Source: an uncultured Aquimarina sp. | GTDB lineage: Bacteria; Bacteroidota; Bacteroidia; Flavobacteriales; Flavobacteriaceae | Direction of reading: 5' to 3' | NCBI GenBank assembly: GCA_947498785.1 | Contig: CANMLS010000011.1 | Span: 62,001-126,000 of the forward strand | DNA length: 64,000 nucleotides | Part shown: one piece after another, positions 28,287-36,389 of the stretch | Layout: each line of letters starts with the position of its first letter | Position numbering within the stretch: position 1 is the first letter of the stretch | Notes under the pieces: generated by a model | Told to the model about the DNA's origin: nothing | The model's database searches: none | The model's input: the letters and a program-made list of their open reading frames with translations, nothing else | Translations under genes and position numbers: made by a program

Positions 28287-28451
28287 TTAATAATAATGTG
28301 CCAGTGTTCTTCCAATCTTTTCTCCAGCGATCCAAGCACCAGTAATAGCTGCTACTGTTCCTGAGACTACTGCCCCCCAAAAGCCTCCTTCAGTTTTTTT
28401 GAGATCTCTTATACTCATCGCTTGAACTCCATAACTTTCTAAATTTTTCAT
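28287..28451 (-). CDS. Double-glycine-leader bacteriocin-like precursor, 54 aa
   Basis: The leader (MKNLESYGVQAMSIRD, then LKKTEGG ending at residue 23) has the hydrophobic-acidic spacing of C39-processed leaders. The predicted core of 31 residues, FWGAVVSGTVAAITGAWIAG and EKIGRTLAHYY, is rich in Gly and small residues and holds GEKIG, like helix-pairing class IIb bacteriocins. It lies 140 bp downstream of the HTH regulator, followed by the 45-aa precursor. Target and activity are not visible. Confidence 0.78.
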   Translation of the reverse strand: MKNLESYGVQAMSIRDLKKTEGGFWGAVVSGTVAAITGAWIAGEKIGRTLAHYY

Positions 28452-28529
28452 GTTTTAAAATTTTTAATAATTAATACTTTGATTTTAATGTCTTAAATCT
28501 GATTTCGTCAAATCATTTTTAAGTTTTGT

Positions 28530-28544
28530 TTGTTATTGCAACAA
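28530..28544. promoter_or_regulatory. Candidate operator upstream of the precursor genes
   Basis: TTGTTATTGCAACAA is a dyad with TTGTT/AACAA arms, about 80 bp upstream of the 54-aa precursor and 40 bp after the HTH gene. It is the only clear dyad in this spacer. Binding by the HTH protein is a guess. Confidence 0.3.
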
Positions 28545-28584
28545 CGTTAAAAAAGAACTGCGCTATTCTTTATATACTACAATA

Positions 28585-28920
28585 CTACAACCTCTCCGTA
28601 CCATTTTCTGGTATGCTGTTGTAAATATTGTGGGTTTTTAAATATGTCCCACCATAGGTTGATCTAGCTTCGCTTTGACTTAACTCTATAGTCACAAATC
28701 CAAAACTAAACTTTACTTCTTTTTTATAGACAAAACTCTGTATCCCATGATTATACTCTATAGGAGCATTTAAATCTCTCATAGTATCAATAAGTCGATA
28801 AACATTGGTTCTAGAAATCTCTAACCTTGATGCCAATGCTCCTGGCGGTCCCGTCGCTTGTAGACGAATGAGTTGATCTATTCTTTCTATAAGTTCTATT
28901 TGTTTTATAATAACTTTCAT
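28585..28920 (-). CDS. Small HTH regulator, 111 aa
   Basis: An N-terminal winged-helix/HTH_11-like domain (about residues 8-60) is visible: QIELIERIDQLIRLQATG, then ALASRLEISRTNVYRLIDTM. A short beta segment follows (FVYKKEVKFSFGFVTIEL) with a polar tail. Similar short HTH proteins accompany C39-exporter peptide loci in Bacteroidota (recalled). It is followed directly by the precursors, so it is a candidate local regulator of peptide production. Confidence 0.75.
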   Translation of the reverse strand: MKVIIKQIELIERIDQLIRLQATGPPGALASRLEISRTNVYRLIDTMRDLNAPIEYNHGIQSFVYKKEVKFSFGFVTIELSQSEARSTYGGTYLKTHNIYNSIPENGTERL

Positions 28921-29243
28921 ATCCCTTTACTTTTATGATGTGTTCCTATTTACTATTTGAAGTCTGATGTTAGATATTTTTACTCCTACTCCAAGCTTTT
29001 TACTATTTTTTCACTCTTAATATCTAACTCCAATTCGTCTCGATAAAATCACGCTTAGCCGTGATCACTCGATGTGACGCAGCGTTTCTCTTTTGACTTC
29101 TGTCTCTTTTTTCACTTCTTTCAACTTTTACAGTTTTACATTTTGAATTTTCACTCTCCACTTTGTACTCTGTTCTCTGTACTCCTTTTTTATTTTTCAT
29201 TCTCAACTCCTGACTTCCGACTTCTTTTAGACTTCTTTTTTCT
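28921..29243 (-). repeat. Heptanucleotide-periodic spacer tract (exporter-HTH)
   Basis: Read on the minus strand the tract is purine-rich and divides into 7-nt steps such as GTCGGAA, GTCAGGA, then GTACAGA, GAACAGA, GTACAAA, GTGGAGA, GTGAAAA, TTCAAAA. It begins right after the exporter stop and becomes irregular near 29040, where a GATCACGGCTAAGCGTGATT palindrome lies (about 29048-29067). A 60-aa frame over it has low-complexity composition and is not a gene. Confidence 0.7.
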
Positions 29244-31427
29244 TTAAGCGACTACATTTACATTATCTATATTGCTTACAACTGGCATTTGTTTTTGCCA
29301 TAAATCATAGTATTTTTCCTGACGAGCATACAATACTTCATGATTTCCTTCTTCAATCACTTCTCCTTTTTCTAAAACCACTATTTTATCTGCATTGACT
29401 ACAGTACTCAATCTATGGGCAATAATGATGATGGTTTTATCTTGATCACGTAGGCTTTGTACTGCTCGTTGGATGTAGTTTTCTGACTCGCTATCTAACG
29501 AAGATGTTGCTTCGTCTAATACTAGGATTTCTGGATTTTTATATAAAGCTCTGGCAATAGCAATACGTTGTTTTTGTCCTCCTGATAGGGTAGCACCATT
29601 TTCACCCAGATAGGTGGCAAAACTATTAGGTAGATTTTCTATAAATTCTAAAATTCCGATGGTTTTGCAAACGTCCATAATCCTTTCTATATCAGGTGCA
29701 AATTCTCCTACAGCGATATTTTCGATAACATTACCCGCAAAAAGATCTATTTTTTGTGGCACTACACTTACCAGATCTCTTAAACTGCTATTTTCTATAT
29801 GCTTCAAATCCTGATCTCCTATCGATATTTGTCCTTTTTGTATAGGGTAGATGTTTTGTAGCAAAGACATTAGCGTCGATTTTCCAGAACCGCTTTCTCC
29901 TATGATTGCAGTAATTTTTCCTTTAGAAATCTGAAGATTGAAATCCTTAAAAACTTCTACTCTGGATCCATATCTAAACCCTACATGGGTAAAATTAATG
30001 TCACCTACATTCTCTTCTATGATGGTTATTTTTTGTGCACCGTCTTCACGTTCTAAATCCATGATTTCAAACAAACGATCAGCTGCAATAAGTGCATTTT
30101 GGATTTGCTTATTAGCAGTAATCAAACTGGCAACAGGGCTAGTGAAATACCCAATGATTGCATAAAATGCCATCAGTTCTCCGGCAGTAATTTCTTTTTG
30201 AATTACAAAGAAAGAACCGCTCCATAACAAAATAATCGTAAATAATTGTGTAATAATCTCTGTACTTGAACCAGAGAATACACTATTCAGTGCAGATTCA
30301 TACCCTGTTTTTAGAAGTCCAATAAATCGTGTTTCAGTTTTGATATTGGCAAAATCTTCAAGACCAAATCTTTTGATCGTCCCTACAGCATTTAACGATT
30401 CTACCAATTGGCTTTCCAGATCCGCAGATTTTTCCATAATATCCCGTTCGGTACGCTTGTTTAGTTTATTTGTGATGATATATATAATAGCGTATACTGG
30501 GATAATGACTAACATAATAAGGGCTAATTTCCAATAATAGGTAAACATAAGCCCAAAGGAAAACACAAGGATCAATACATTAACAGTTAGATTTAAGGCT
30601 ACCCCATTAATAAACGTTCTAATTTTTACTGCATCATTGATCCTCGATATAATTTCTCCAACACGCATGGTATCAAAAAATTGCTGAGGAAGTTTCAGCA
30701 AGTGTTTGTAGTACCCCAGAATCAGACGTGAATCAATTTGCTGACCGGTTTTGATAAGAAAAACATCTTTGTATGCTCCAATAATCAATTTTAATATCAG
30801 TAGTGCCATCATTATGATCCCCAAAAGATTCAATAGCTTAGTGCTTGTACCCATAAATACATGATCGGTGAGTTTTTGAATGTATATAGAGGTCGAAAAC
30901 CCAAGTAATGTATAGATAACAGCTCCAACAAAAGCCTGTATGAGTACTCCTTTATGAGGTTTTAGCAAAAACCAAAAGCGTTTAAAAGCGGATATTTTTT
31001 CATTGCCAGCAGCAAAATCTTCTTTGGGTAATAGTAATACTAATACTCCTGTCCATTCCTTAGCAAATTCTTCATGAGTCTTTTTATGAAACCTACCATC
31101 TCCTGGATCCATAATCTTGATATATGCTACGGTTACTTCATAAATCACTACATAATGATGTAATTTTTCATTGACGATTACATGAGCGATAGCGGGTTTA
31201 GGGATTTTAAATAAACTTTCTAAATCACCTCGTACTCCTTTGGCTTCAAATCCGAGTTTATCTGCAGCTTCAATTAATCCTAATACGTTTGTCCCTTTTT
31301 TATCAGTGCTTGCAAATTGTCTAATACGAGCAATTGGCAATTGTAATTTATAATGTGCTGAAATCGATGCCAGACAAGTCGCACCACAATCTGTAATATC
31401 GTGTTGTTTTATTTTTATATTCCCCAT
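29244..31427 (-). CDS. C39-peptidase-containing ABC exporter (bacteriocin-type), 727 aa
   Basis: The N-terminal C39 domain has Q8, C14 in DCGATC, H91 in HHYVV and D107 in DPGDG, so the cysteine peptidase triad is complete. Six membrane helices (about 155-430) and an ATPase domain follow: Walker A GESGSGKS, signature LSGGQKQR, Walker B LVLDEATSSLD and switch His in IAHRLST. Such proteins cleave double-glycine leaders and export the core. It works with the HlyD gene upstream; the two precursors downstream are the probable substrates. Confidence 0.96.
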   Translation of the reverse strand: MGNIKIKQHDITDCGATCLASISAHYKLQLPIARIRQFASTDKKGTNVLGLIEAADKLGFEAKGVRGDLESLFKIPKPAIAHVIVNEKLHHYVVIYEVTVAYIKIMDPGDGRFHKKTHEEFAKEWTGVLVLLLPKEDFAAGNEKISAFKRFWFLLKPHKGVLIQAFVGAVIYTLLGFSTSIYIQKLTDHVFMGTSTKLLNLLGIIMMALLILKLIIGAYKDVFLIKTGQQIDSRLILGYYKHLLKLPQQFFDTMRVGEIISRINDAVKIRTFINGVALNLTVNVLILVFSFGLMFTYYWKLALIMLVIIPVYAIIYIITNKLNKRTERDIMEKSADLESQLVESLNAVGTIKRFGLEDFANIKTETRFIGLLKTGYESALNSVFSGSSTEIITQLFTIILLWSGSFFVIQKEITAGELMAFYAIIGYFTSPVASLITANKQIQNALIAADRLFEIMDLEREDGAQKITIIEENVGDINFTHVGFRYGSRVEVFKDFNLQISKGKITAIIGESGSGKSTLMSLLQNIYPIQKGQISIGDQDLKHIENSSLRDLVSVVPQKIDLFAGNVIENIAVGEFAPDIERIMDVCKTIGILEFIENLPNSFATYLGENGATLSGGQKQRIAIARALYKNPEILVLDEATSSLDSESENYIQRAVQSLRDQDKTIIIIAHRLSTVVNADKIVVLEKGEVIEEGNHEVLYARQEKYYDLWQKQMPVVSNIDNVNVVA

Positions 31428-31544
31428 GATTTATTTTATTCAGTTTCAAATAAGCAGAGAGGCTAATATCATTTGCACTTTTAGTTTTACATTTTTAGTT
31501 TTCCACACTCAACTCTGTGCTCTCTACTCCTTTTTTACACTTTA
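31428..31544 (-). repeat. Heptanucleotide-periodic spacer tract (HlyD-exporter)
   Basis: From the HlyD stop the minus strand reads in 7-nt steps: TAAAGTG, TAAAAAA, GGAGTAG, AGAGCAC, AGAGTTG, AGTGTGG, AAAACTA, AAAATGT, AAAACTA, AAAGTGC. It is the same style as the tracts at 28921-29243 and 33653-33785 in this operon. Confidence 0.7.
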
Positions 31545-32720
31545 TTATTTATCACTTATGACTTCTGCAATGGTTGGACTTGAAGGGTTGAGCCAGTCAT
31601 CGACTTTGTCATACAACAAATCAAATAAGGTACGTTCTGTAAGTCTAAATCGTGCGCTTAGTGTCATCCCTTTGTTGAAACTACCTTTGAAACCATTTTT
31701 TAATTCAAGGTGTCCTTGATCAATTGCACAACGCACTTTAAAAACTGGTTGATCATTCAAAACATCTACATCTTTACTAATCTCTAGAATTTTTCCTGTA
31801 GCTAATCCCCATTGGTTATAGTTAAATGCATCTATTTGAAAATTCACAGCTTTATTTGGGCTTACCAAACCAATATCAGACGGTGAGAGATAGCATTCTG
31901 CAATCAGTCTGGTGTCTGGAGATATTTCTGCAATATTGACTCCTCCTGTGATAAAACTTCCAGATTCTAAACTCATTACATTCTTAAGAACCCCATCAAT
32001 TGGAGCAATGATAACGAGATCTTTTTGGTTCTGCTCTAATTGAGATAATTCACTTTTTAATTCTCTGATAGAAATCTGATATTCTGTTAATGAAGCTTGC
32101 CAGGTATTTTTTTGTTGTTTTCGATATTGTTGTACATTACTAGAAGCCAATTGATACTCAAAAGCATTGTTTTCATACGCTACTTTGGCAACTACTCCCT
32201 TATTATACAATTTCTGGTTACGTAAATAATCGATTTTTGTCTTTTCAAATCGCACTTGTAACTCTTGTAATTTTTGTATGAAATACAGATATTCTTTTTG
32301 ATAACGGGCAGACTGGATTTGAGTAAACTTTGGTTTCTTGGTATTTACCAGATATTTACAATCTGCAATAAATTGTTTGGTTTCGATTAGTTGAATGGTC
32401 GAACGTCTTATTTTTTCATCAATAACAGAAGTATTAGTCATAAGCAGTGTATCTCCTTTTTTTACTTTTTGATTATCCAGCATATTGGCCAATACTACTT
32501 TACCCGATTGCAAAGGTGTAATAGCAATTCTTTCTTTACTAGGCTTTAGGACACCTCTTGCTGTGGTGTAAATGTCAATTGTAATAAACGGTAAAAATGC
32601 CAATGCGATGATAATAGCAATTAATAGGATTGCATAAATGGTTTTACTTCTTTGGCTATGTTCAAATTGATGTACTTCTACGGTGTGTTCTATGATTTCT
32701 TTTGGAAATAACTCTTTCAT
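31545..32720 (-). CDS. HlyD-family secretion adaptor, 391 aa
   Basis: A cytoplasmic start (MKELFPKEIIEHTVEVH), one inner-membrane helix (about 28-50), a TARGVLKPSKERIAITPLQ half-lipoyl start, a coiled-coil hairpin (about 100-220), the VIAPIDGVLKNV second half-lipoyl motif and a beta-barrel domain. It is the periplasmic partner of the C39 exporter that lies 117 bp downstream. A TolC-like channel would be supplied elsewhere, for example by the efflux locus, but nothing here proves that. Confidence 0.93.
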   Translation of the reverse strand: MKELFPKEIIEHTVEVHQFEHSQRSKTIYAILLIAIIIALAFLPFITIDIYTTARGVLKPSKERIAITPLQSGKVVLANMLDNQKVKKGDTLLMTNTSVIDEKIRRSTIQLIETKQFIADCKYLVNTKKPKFTQIQSARYQKEYLYFIQKLQELQVRFEKTKIDYLRNQKLYNKGVVAKVAYENNAFEYQLASSNVQQYRKQQKNTWQASLTEYQISIRELKSELSQLEQNQKDLVIIAPIDGVLKNVMSLESGSFITGGVNIAEISPDTRLIAECYLSPSDIGLVSPNKAVNFQIDAFNYNQWGLATGKILEISKDVDVLNDQPVFKVRCAIDQGHLELKNGFKGSFNKGMTLSARFRLTERTLFDLLYDKVDDWLNPSSPTIAEVISDK

Positions 32721-32731
32721 TTGACGATTTT

Positions 32732-32824
32732 TTAGTATTTAAAAATAAATGAAGCCATCGTGATAACTTGATCTATTAAGAATTTGATGAGTGCCGTAAT
32801 GAAGTTAATGAGTACGTGTATCAT
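32732..32824 (-). CDS. Tiny amphipathic peptide, 30 aa
   Basis: The frame MIHVLINFITALIKFLIDQV and ITMASFIFKY lies 11 bp upstream of HlyD on the same strand. It is a hydrophobic or amphipathic helix with few charges. The pattern resembles short membrane-active or regulatory peptides. It could be a further peptide of the locus or a leader ORF for HlyD; its size makes the call uncertain. Confidence 0.42.
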   Translation of the reverse strand: MIHVLINFITALIKFLIDQVITMASFIFKY

Positions 32825-33006
32825 AATTTTTGTTTCCCCTTTAATAAAGTATCATTTCTTTTTAGTGCAATTATGAGGTAGAGTCTAATTTTGTTCTAAT
32901 TTTGGAAGACTCTGTCTAAAATTTTAAGATTAAAGATTAAACGTTTACTATCCAAGGTGAGTCGTTTAACTCAAAAGACGAAGTGACGCGTCTTTTTGAT
33001 GAAGCA

Positions 33007-33132
33007 TTTAACTCTCGAAGCTGAAATTTTAACCTCTGACATTGAAATTTCAGCTTTGGTAGTTAAAACTTTAAGATTGAGGGTTGAATTTTTAACCTAT
33101 GAGGTTAAAAATTCAACCTATTGAGTTAAACC
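33007..33132. repeat. Eighteen heptamers with nested long hairpins
   Basis: The plus strand divides without indels into 18 units of 7 nt: TTTAACT, CTCGAAG, CTGAAAT, TTTAACC, TCTGACA, TTGAAAT, TTCAGCT, TTGGTAG, TTAAAAC and so on to TTAAACC. Inside, 33082-33098 pairs perfectly with 33102-33118 (17 bp, 3-nt loop) and AAGCTGAAATTT pairs around 33018-33056. An outer arm GTTTAACTCAA (32964-32974) pairs with 33121-33131. Confidence 0.8.
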
Positions 33133-33178
33133 GAGCGTCTTTTTGACCCAACAGAAGGTCTTTTGGTTATAAATCTCC

Positions 33179-33652
33179 TTATTCTTCTGTGTTTGGAACA
33201 CTACTTCTTGTACGTGCAAAAAACTGTCTAAGTTCTGCTACTTTTTCTGTAAACCCTGGTTTGCCTGCTCCTTTACTATATTGTGAATATGAATAATCAT
33301 TAAGTGCGTCCTGGTAATTATCATAATCATGTAAGATTTTGGTGCTTTCTAATCTGTAGGCCAAACTTTCTAACCGACCCAGCAAGTTTTCTGTAAACAC
33401 TCGTGCTTTATAATCTTTTTCAAATTCGTCCCAGTCCACATCGGGAGAACTTAGGACATTACTATTACGACGATAATCCCAAATTTTATTCACAAACAAT
33501 TTATTGGTCTCATTAATGGCTTTGTAACTCCCTCGCTCTTTCTCTGTTAATGCCGATAATTTATCTGTGAATATCGTTTCTAATTGTGTGACCAAATTTT
33601 CTGCCTGATCCTTTTCTTCTTGACTCAATTGATCTTGAATGATGTTTCTCAT
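33179..33652 (-). CDS. Conserved-looking protein of unknown function, 157 aa
   Basis: A soluble, mostly helical protein with a high charge, no signal peptide and no membrane segment. Striking motifs are ETNKLFVNKIWDYR, SSPDVDWDEFEKDY and ILHDYDNYQDALNDYSY. I believe relatives exist in other Bacteroidota, but no function is recalled. It lies in the same direction upstream of HlyD and the exporter, so it may serve the peptide locus. Confidence 0.75.
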   Translation of the reverse strand: MRNIIQDQLSQEEKDQAENLVTQLETIFTDKLSALTEKERGSYKAINETNKLFVNKIWDYRRNSNVLSSPDVDWDEFEKDYKARVFTENLLGRLESLAYRLESTKILHDYDNYQDALNDYSYSQYSKGAGKPGFTEKVAELRQFFARTRSSVPNTEE

Positions 33653-33785
33653 ATGTTTTTATGATTTATAGTTATACATTTTGTTTTTATGACAGAAGTT
33701 TGATGTATTTTTCTCTTCACTTCTGACTTATGTCTTCTGACTCTTTTCGTTTTACATTTTGAGTTTTTTACTTCTAACTTCCGAC
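33653..33785 (-). repeat. Heptanucleotide-periodic spacer tract (upstream of 157-aa gene)
   Basis: On the minus strand, starting at the stop of the upstream ORF: AGTCATA, AGTCGGA, AGTTAGA, AGTAAAA, AACTCAA, AATGTAA, AACGAAA, AGAGTCA, GAAGACA, TAAGTCA, GAAGTGA, AGAGAAA. The style is identical to the two other tracts in the operon. Confidence 0.75.
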
Positions 33786-34100
33786 TTATGACTTATGAAT
33801 TAGAGAGCCCTTTTTTGCATCACCTCTACTAGGCTTTGTTAAAGGACTCTCATTAGGGGGGTAATTGCACCAACTATTTTTGGAATTGATCAAAAATCTA
33901 CTTCTGGTTGTATAGATAAGTTGTATGGATTCTTCTATAGATTTCTCTTTAACATACAATTTATTAATCCAGATATATAATATCTCCTCATATGAACGAT
34001 GATGAGAAAGGTTATGCATAAAAATATCCATCTTAAGAGGTAACATTGTTAAGATATCAGACATAAGTTTATGCTTACTGTGATATGGGTAGGTAGCCAT
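33786..34100 (-). CDS. Hypothetical protein, 104 aa
   Basis: The preferred start at 34100 gives MATYPYHSKHKLMSDILTML; an upstream ATG at 34139 is in frame. The protein is basic, has two possible helices (about 40-75) and no recognised domain. It is the most upstream ORF of the export operon. The function is unknown; composition is plausible for a gene but conservation could not be checked. Confidence 0.45.
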   Translation of the reverse strand: MATYPYHSKHKLMSDILTMLPLKMDIFMHNLSHHRSYEEILYIWINKLYVKEKSIEESIQLIYTTRSRFLINSKNSWCNYPPNESPLTKPSRGDAKKGSLIHKS

Positions 34101-34167
34101 CTTGTACTTTTTTTGTTGAGTCAAATGTAAGGGAGGCATGAAGGGTTTTGCAAAGGGAGTATGTCGA

Positions 34168-34205
34168 GATTCTAGAATCTAGAGCTAGATTTTCTAGAAT
34201 TAAGA
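34168..34205. promoter_or_regulatory. Paired TTCTAGAAT sites upstream of the TPR/AraC regulator
   Basis: GATTCTAGAATC at 34168-34179 is a perfect 12-bp palindrome; TTCTAGAATTAAGA at 34192-34205 repeats the core 24 bp later. The same 14-mer occurs upstream of the lanthipeptide-like gene at 36150-36163. A shared operator for this locus is the simplest reading. Confidence 0.5.
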
Positions 34206-34403
34206 CTATAACAAATCATCTCTTTTTTATATTTAAAATCTTGATTACAAGCACACTAAATAAACATTTTAGATAGTAAATATTAAATGTATATTTGTTG
34301 CGTTTTTAGATTTAGTTAACATATTGATATAAGCTAATTGTATCGATTACCCCTCCAAAAAGAAATGAATTTTAAAAAAATATAGTTTAAAAAAACTAGT
34401 TGA

Positions 34404-36130
34404 ATGCCTGCATATAAAGTACTTTTTTATTTTGTTTTTTTATTTACTACTCAGAGCTTTTTGTTTGGTCAAGAGAAAGATAGAAAAGTTGTAGATTCTT
34501 TGGTTACTCTAGAATTTGAAGAGCTTAGTGAAAAAATATTTAAAACATACAAAACCAACAAGATAGATTCAGAGCTATATGCAAAAGCATATTTGAGCAA
34601 AGGAAAAAAAGAATACAATCTCATTAATACCGCAATAGGTTATATTAACCTTTCTCATTTCTATACAAATGATCTTACACAACAAATTAAATATTACGAT
34701 AGTGCAATTGCAATTACAAAAAATATACAGCATAATAGATATCCTATTGAATTATATATATATATAAAGGTATAGCCTACGAAGAAAGAAGAATGTCTGA
34801 TAAAGCATTAGACAGCTACCTTGAAGGGTTAAAATTTGCTCGTAAGGCTAATAATCTTAAATATATTTCCTCATTACAACATAACATAGCTTTGATTAAA
34901 AGGAAACTTGGGAAATATGAAGAAGCAAAAACCAATTTCAAAAAGAGTTTAACTTATCTAAAATTAAATTCGAAAAAAACAAAAAATGATACCATAAGCT
35001 ATCTTATGACGATATCAGAATTAGTAACTACTTACAGACAAAATACAGAAATAGACTCTGCTTCATATTTAAATGATAAAGGCTTCAAAATATCTAAGGG
35101 AAAAGAAATAGAATCTCTCTTTAGATTTAATGAAGGAATAATTCAATATTATAGTAAAGAATATCAAAATGCAATTAATAATATAAATGAAGCAGTTACT
35201 TCATTCTCAAAACCACAGAACAGAATATATTTTGAATATTACAACTTAATAGAGGCTTATCTTTTTATCGGTAAATCATATAATTCCTTATCACAAAAAG
35301 AGCAAGCTATGCAGTATTTCAAAAAAATCGACTCTATTGTAGAAAAGACTAATTATATCATACCACAAGTAAGAACGGCATACATAGAAATTATTGATTA
35401 TTATAAGTCTATAGATGATAGAAATAATCAACTATATTATATTGACAGGCTACTATTTAACGATAGTATCTTGGATAAAAATTATAGGAATGTAAATAAT
35501 AAATTGATCAAGGAATACGATACTCCAATTTTACTTTCAGAAAAAGAAAAATTGATTACTAAATTAAAAACTAAGCAAAAACGTTCTAATCTTGGCCTAA
35601 TTATTTCACTTATCATAACAGTTCTAATCTCTATATTACTTATCTTAAATCATAGAAAAAGTAAGAGATATAAGATGCGTTTTGATGAAATGATGAAACA
35701 AAATAAAGTTGAAAAACACAAAAAAGAAACAAAACAAGAATTAAATGATGCTATTGGTATTGATGAAGAAGTAGTTCATATAATTTTAAAAGGATTGGAT
35801 CACTTTGAAACAAATAAAGGTTTTTTAGAAACCAATATCAAATCTGGTATTCTTGCTAAGAAAATGAATACAAATTCAAAGTATTTAACCAAGGTGATCA
35901 AATATCATAAAGGAAAAAACTTCTCTCCTTATATCAATGATTTAAGAATTGATTATATCATTGAGGAACTAAAGGCAGACACTAAACTACAAAAATACAC
36001 CATAAAAGCACTGGCTTCTGAGGCTGGATTTAATTCTACAGAGGTGTTTTCTAAGTCTTTTTTCAAAAAAACCGGTATCTATCCTTCCTATTTTGTAAAA
36101 CAAATTCAAAAAAAAGAAAATCTATCATGA
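34404..36130 (+). pseudogene. TPR/AraC-type regulator split by a (TA)7 frameshift
   Basis: The first part (34404-34775) has a signal peptide (ending FLFGQ) and TPR-like helices, then reads ELYIYIKV and stops. Two nt out of register the frame continues KGIAYEERR into the 445-aa remainder (34793-36130) with TPR helices, one membrane helix (about 267-285 of that part) and a C-terminal AraC HTH (YTIKALASEAGFNSTEVFSK, then FFKKTGIYPSYFV). Removing one TA restores a 574-aa protein. It may be phase-variable rather than dead. It precedes a precursor peptide and a protease. Confidence 0.82.
34753..34766 (+). repeat. (TA)7 microsatellite inside the regulator gene
   Basis: Seven TA units occur at the exact point where the regulator's frame breaks. 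With six units the frame is open; with seven, as here, it is closed. Such tracts can change length by polymerase slippage. Confidence 0.85.
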
Positions 36131-36147
36131 TAGCTTTTTTTGGTCTT

Positions 36148-36163
36148 GATTCTAGAATTAAGA
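36148..36163. promoter_or_regulatory. TTCTAGAAT site upstream of the lanthipeptide-like gene
   Basis: GATTCTAGAATTAAGA, 68 bp upstream of the precursor start, shares 14 bases with 34192-34205 and the dyad with 34168-34179. It lies 18 bp after the regulator's stop. Confidence 0.5.
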
Positions 36164-36230
36164 TTAATATACATGAATTATATAGCACTTTTAGATAAGC
36201 TTGAAGTATTTTAGCTAAAAATAAAAAATC

Positions 36231-36377
36231 ATGAAAAAAAATAAACAAATTAAAAAATTGAATTTGACTAAAATAACTGTTTCAAAATTATCTAAAAATC
36301 AATTGTCAAAAGTTATTGCAGGAGCAAGTGTAGTTGACGAGGGTTGTAGAAGTGTTCGCGGTGATGAATATTGTTAA
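36231..36377 (+). CDS. Lanthipeptide-like precursor peptide, 48 aa
   Basis: The leader has the class I lanthipeptide pattern of Bacteroidota: KKLNLTKITVSKLSKNQLSK, ending VIAGA. The core, SVVDEGCRSVRGDEYC, has two Cys and two Ser, so a thioether or disulfide ring is possible. The start at 36231 is the only ATG. It lies 12 bp before the S9A protease gene. No LanB, LanC or radical SAM gene is in the window, so any modifying enzyme must be elsewhere. Confidence 0.72.
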   Translation: MKKNKQIKKLNLTKITVSKLSKNQLSKVIAGASVVDEGCRSVRGDEYC

Positions 36378-36389
36378 ATCTATTAAAAA

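Noticed and set aside
29024..29206. A 60-codon minus-strand frame
   Set aside because: It lies in the heptamer-periodic tract and its Lys/Arg/Ser composition is explained by the repeat.
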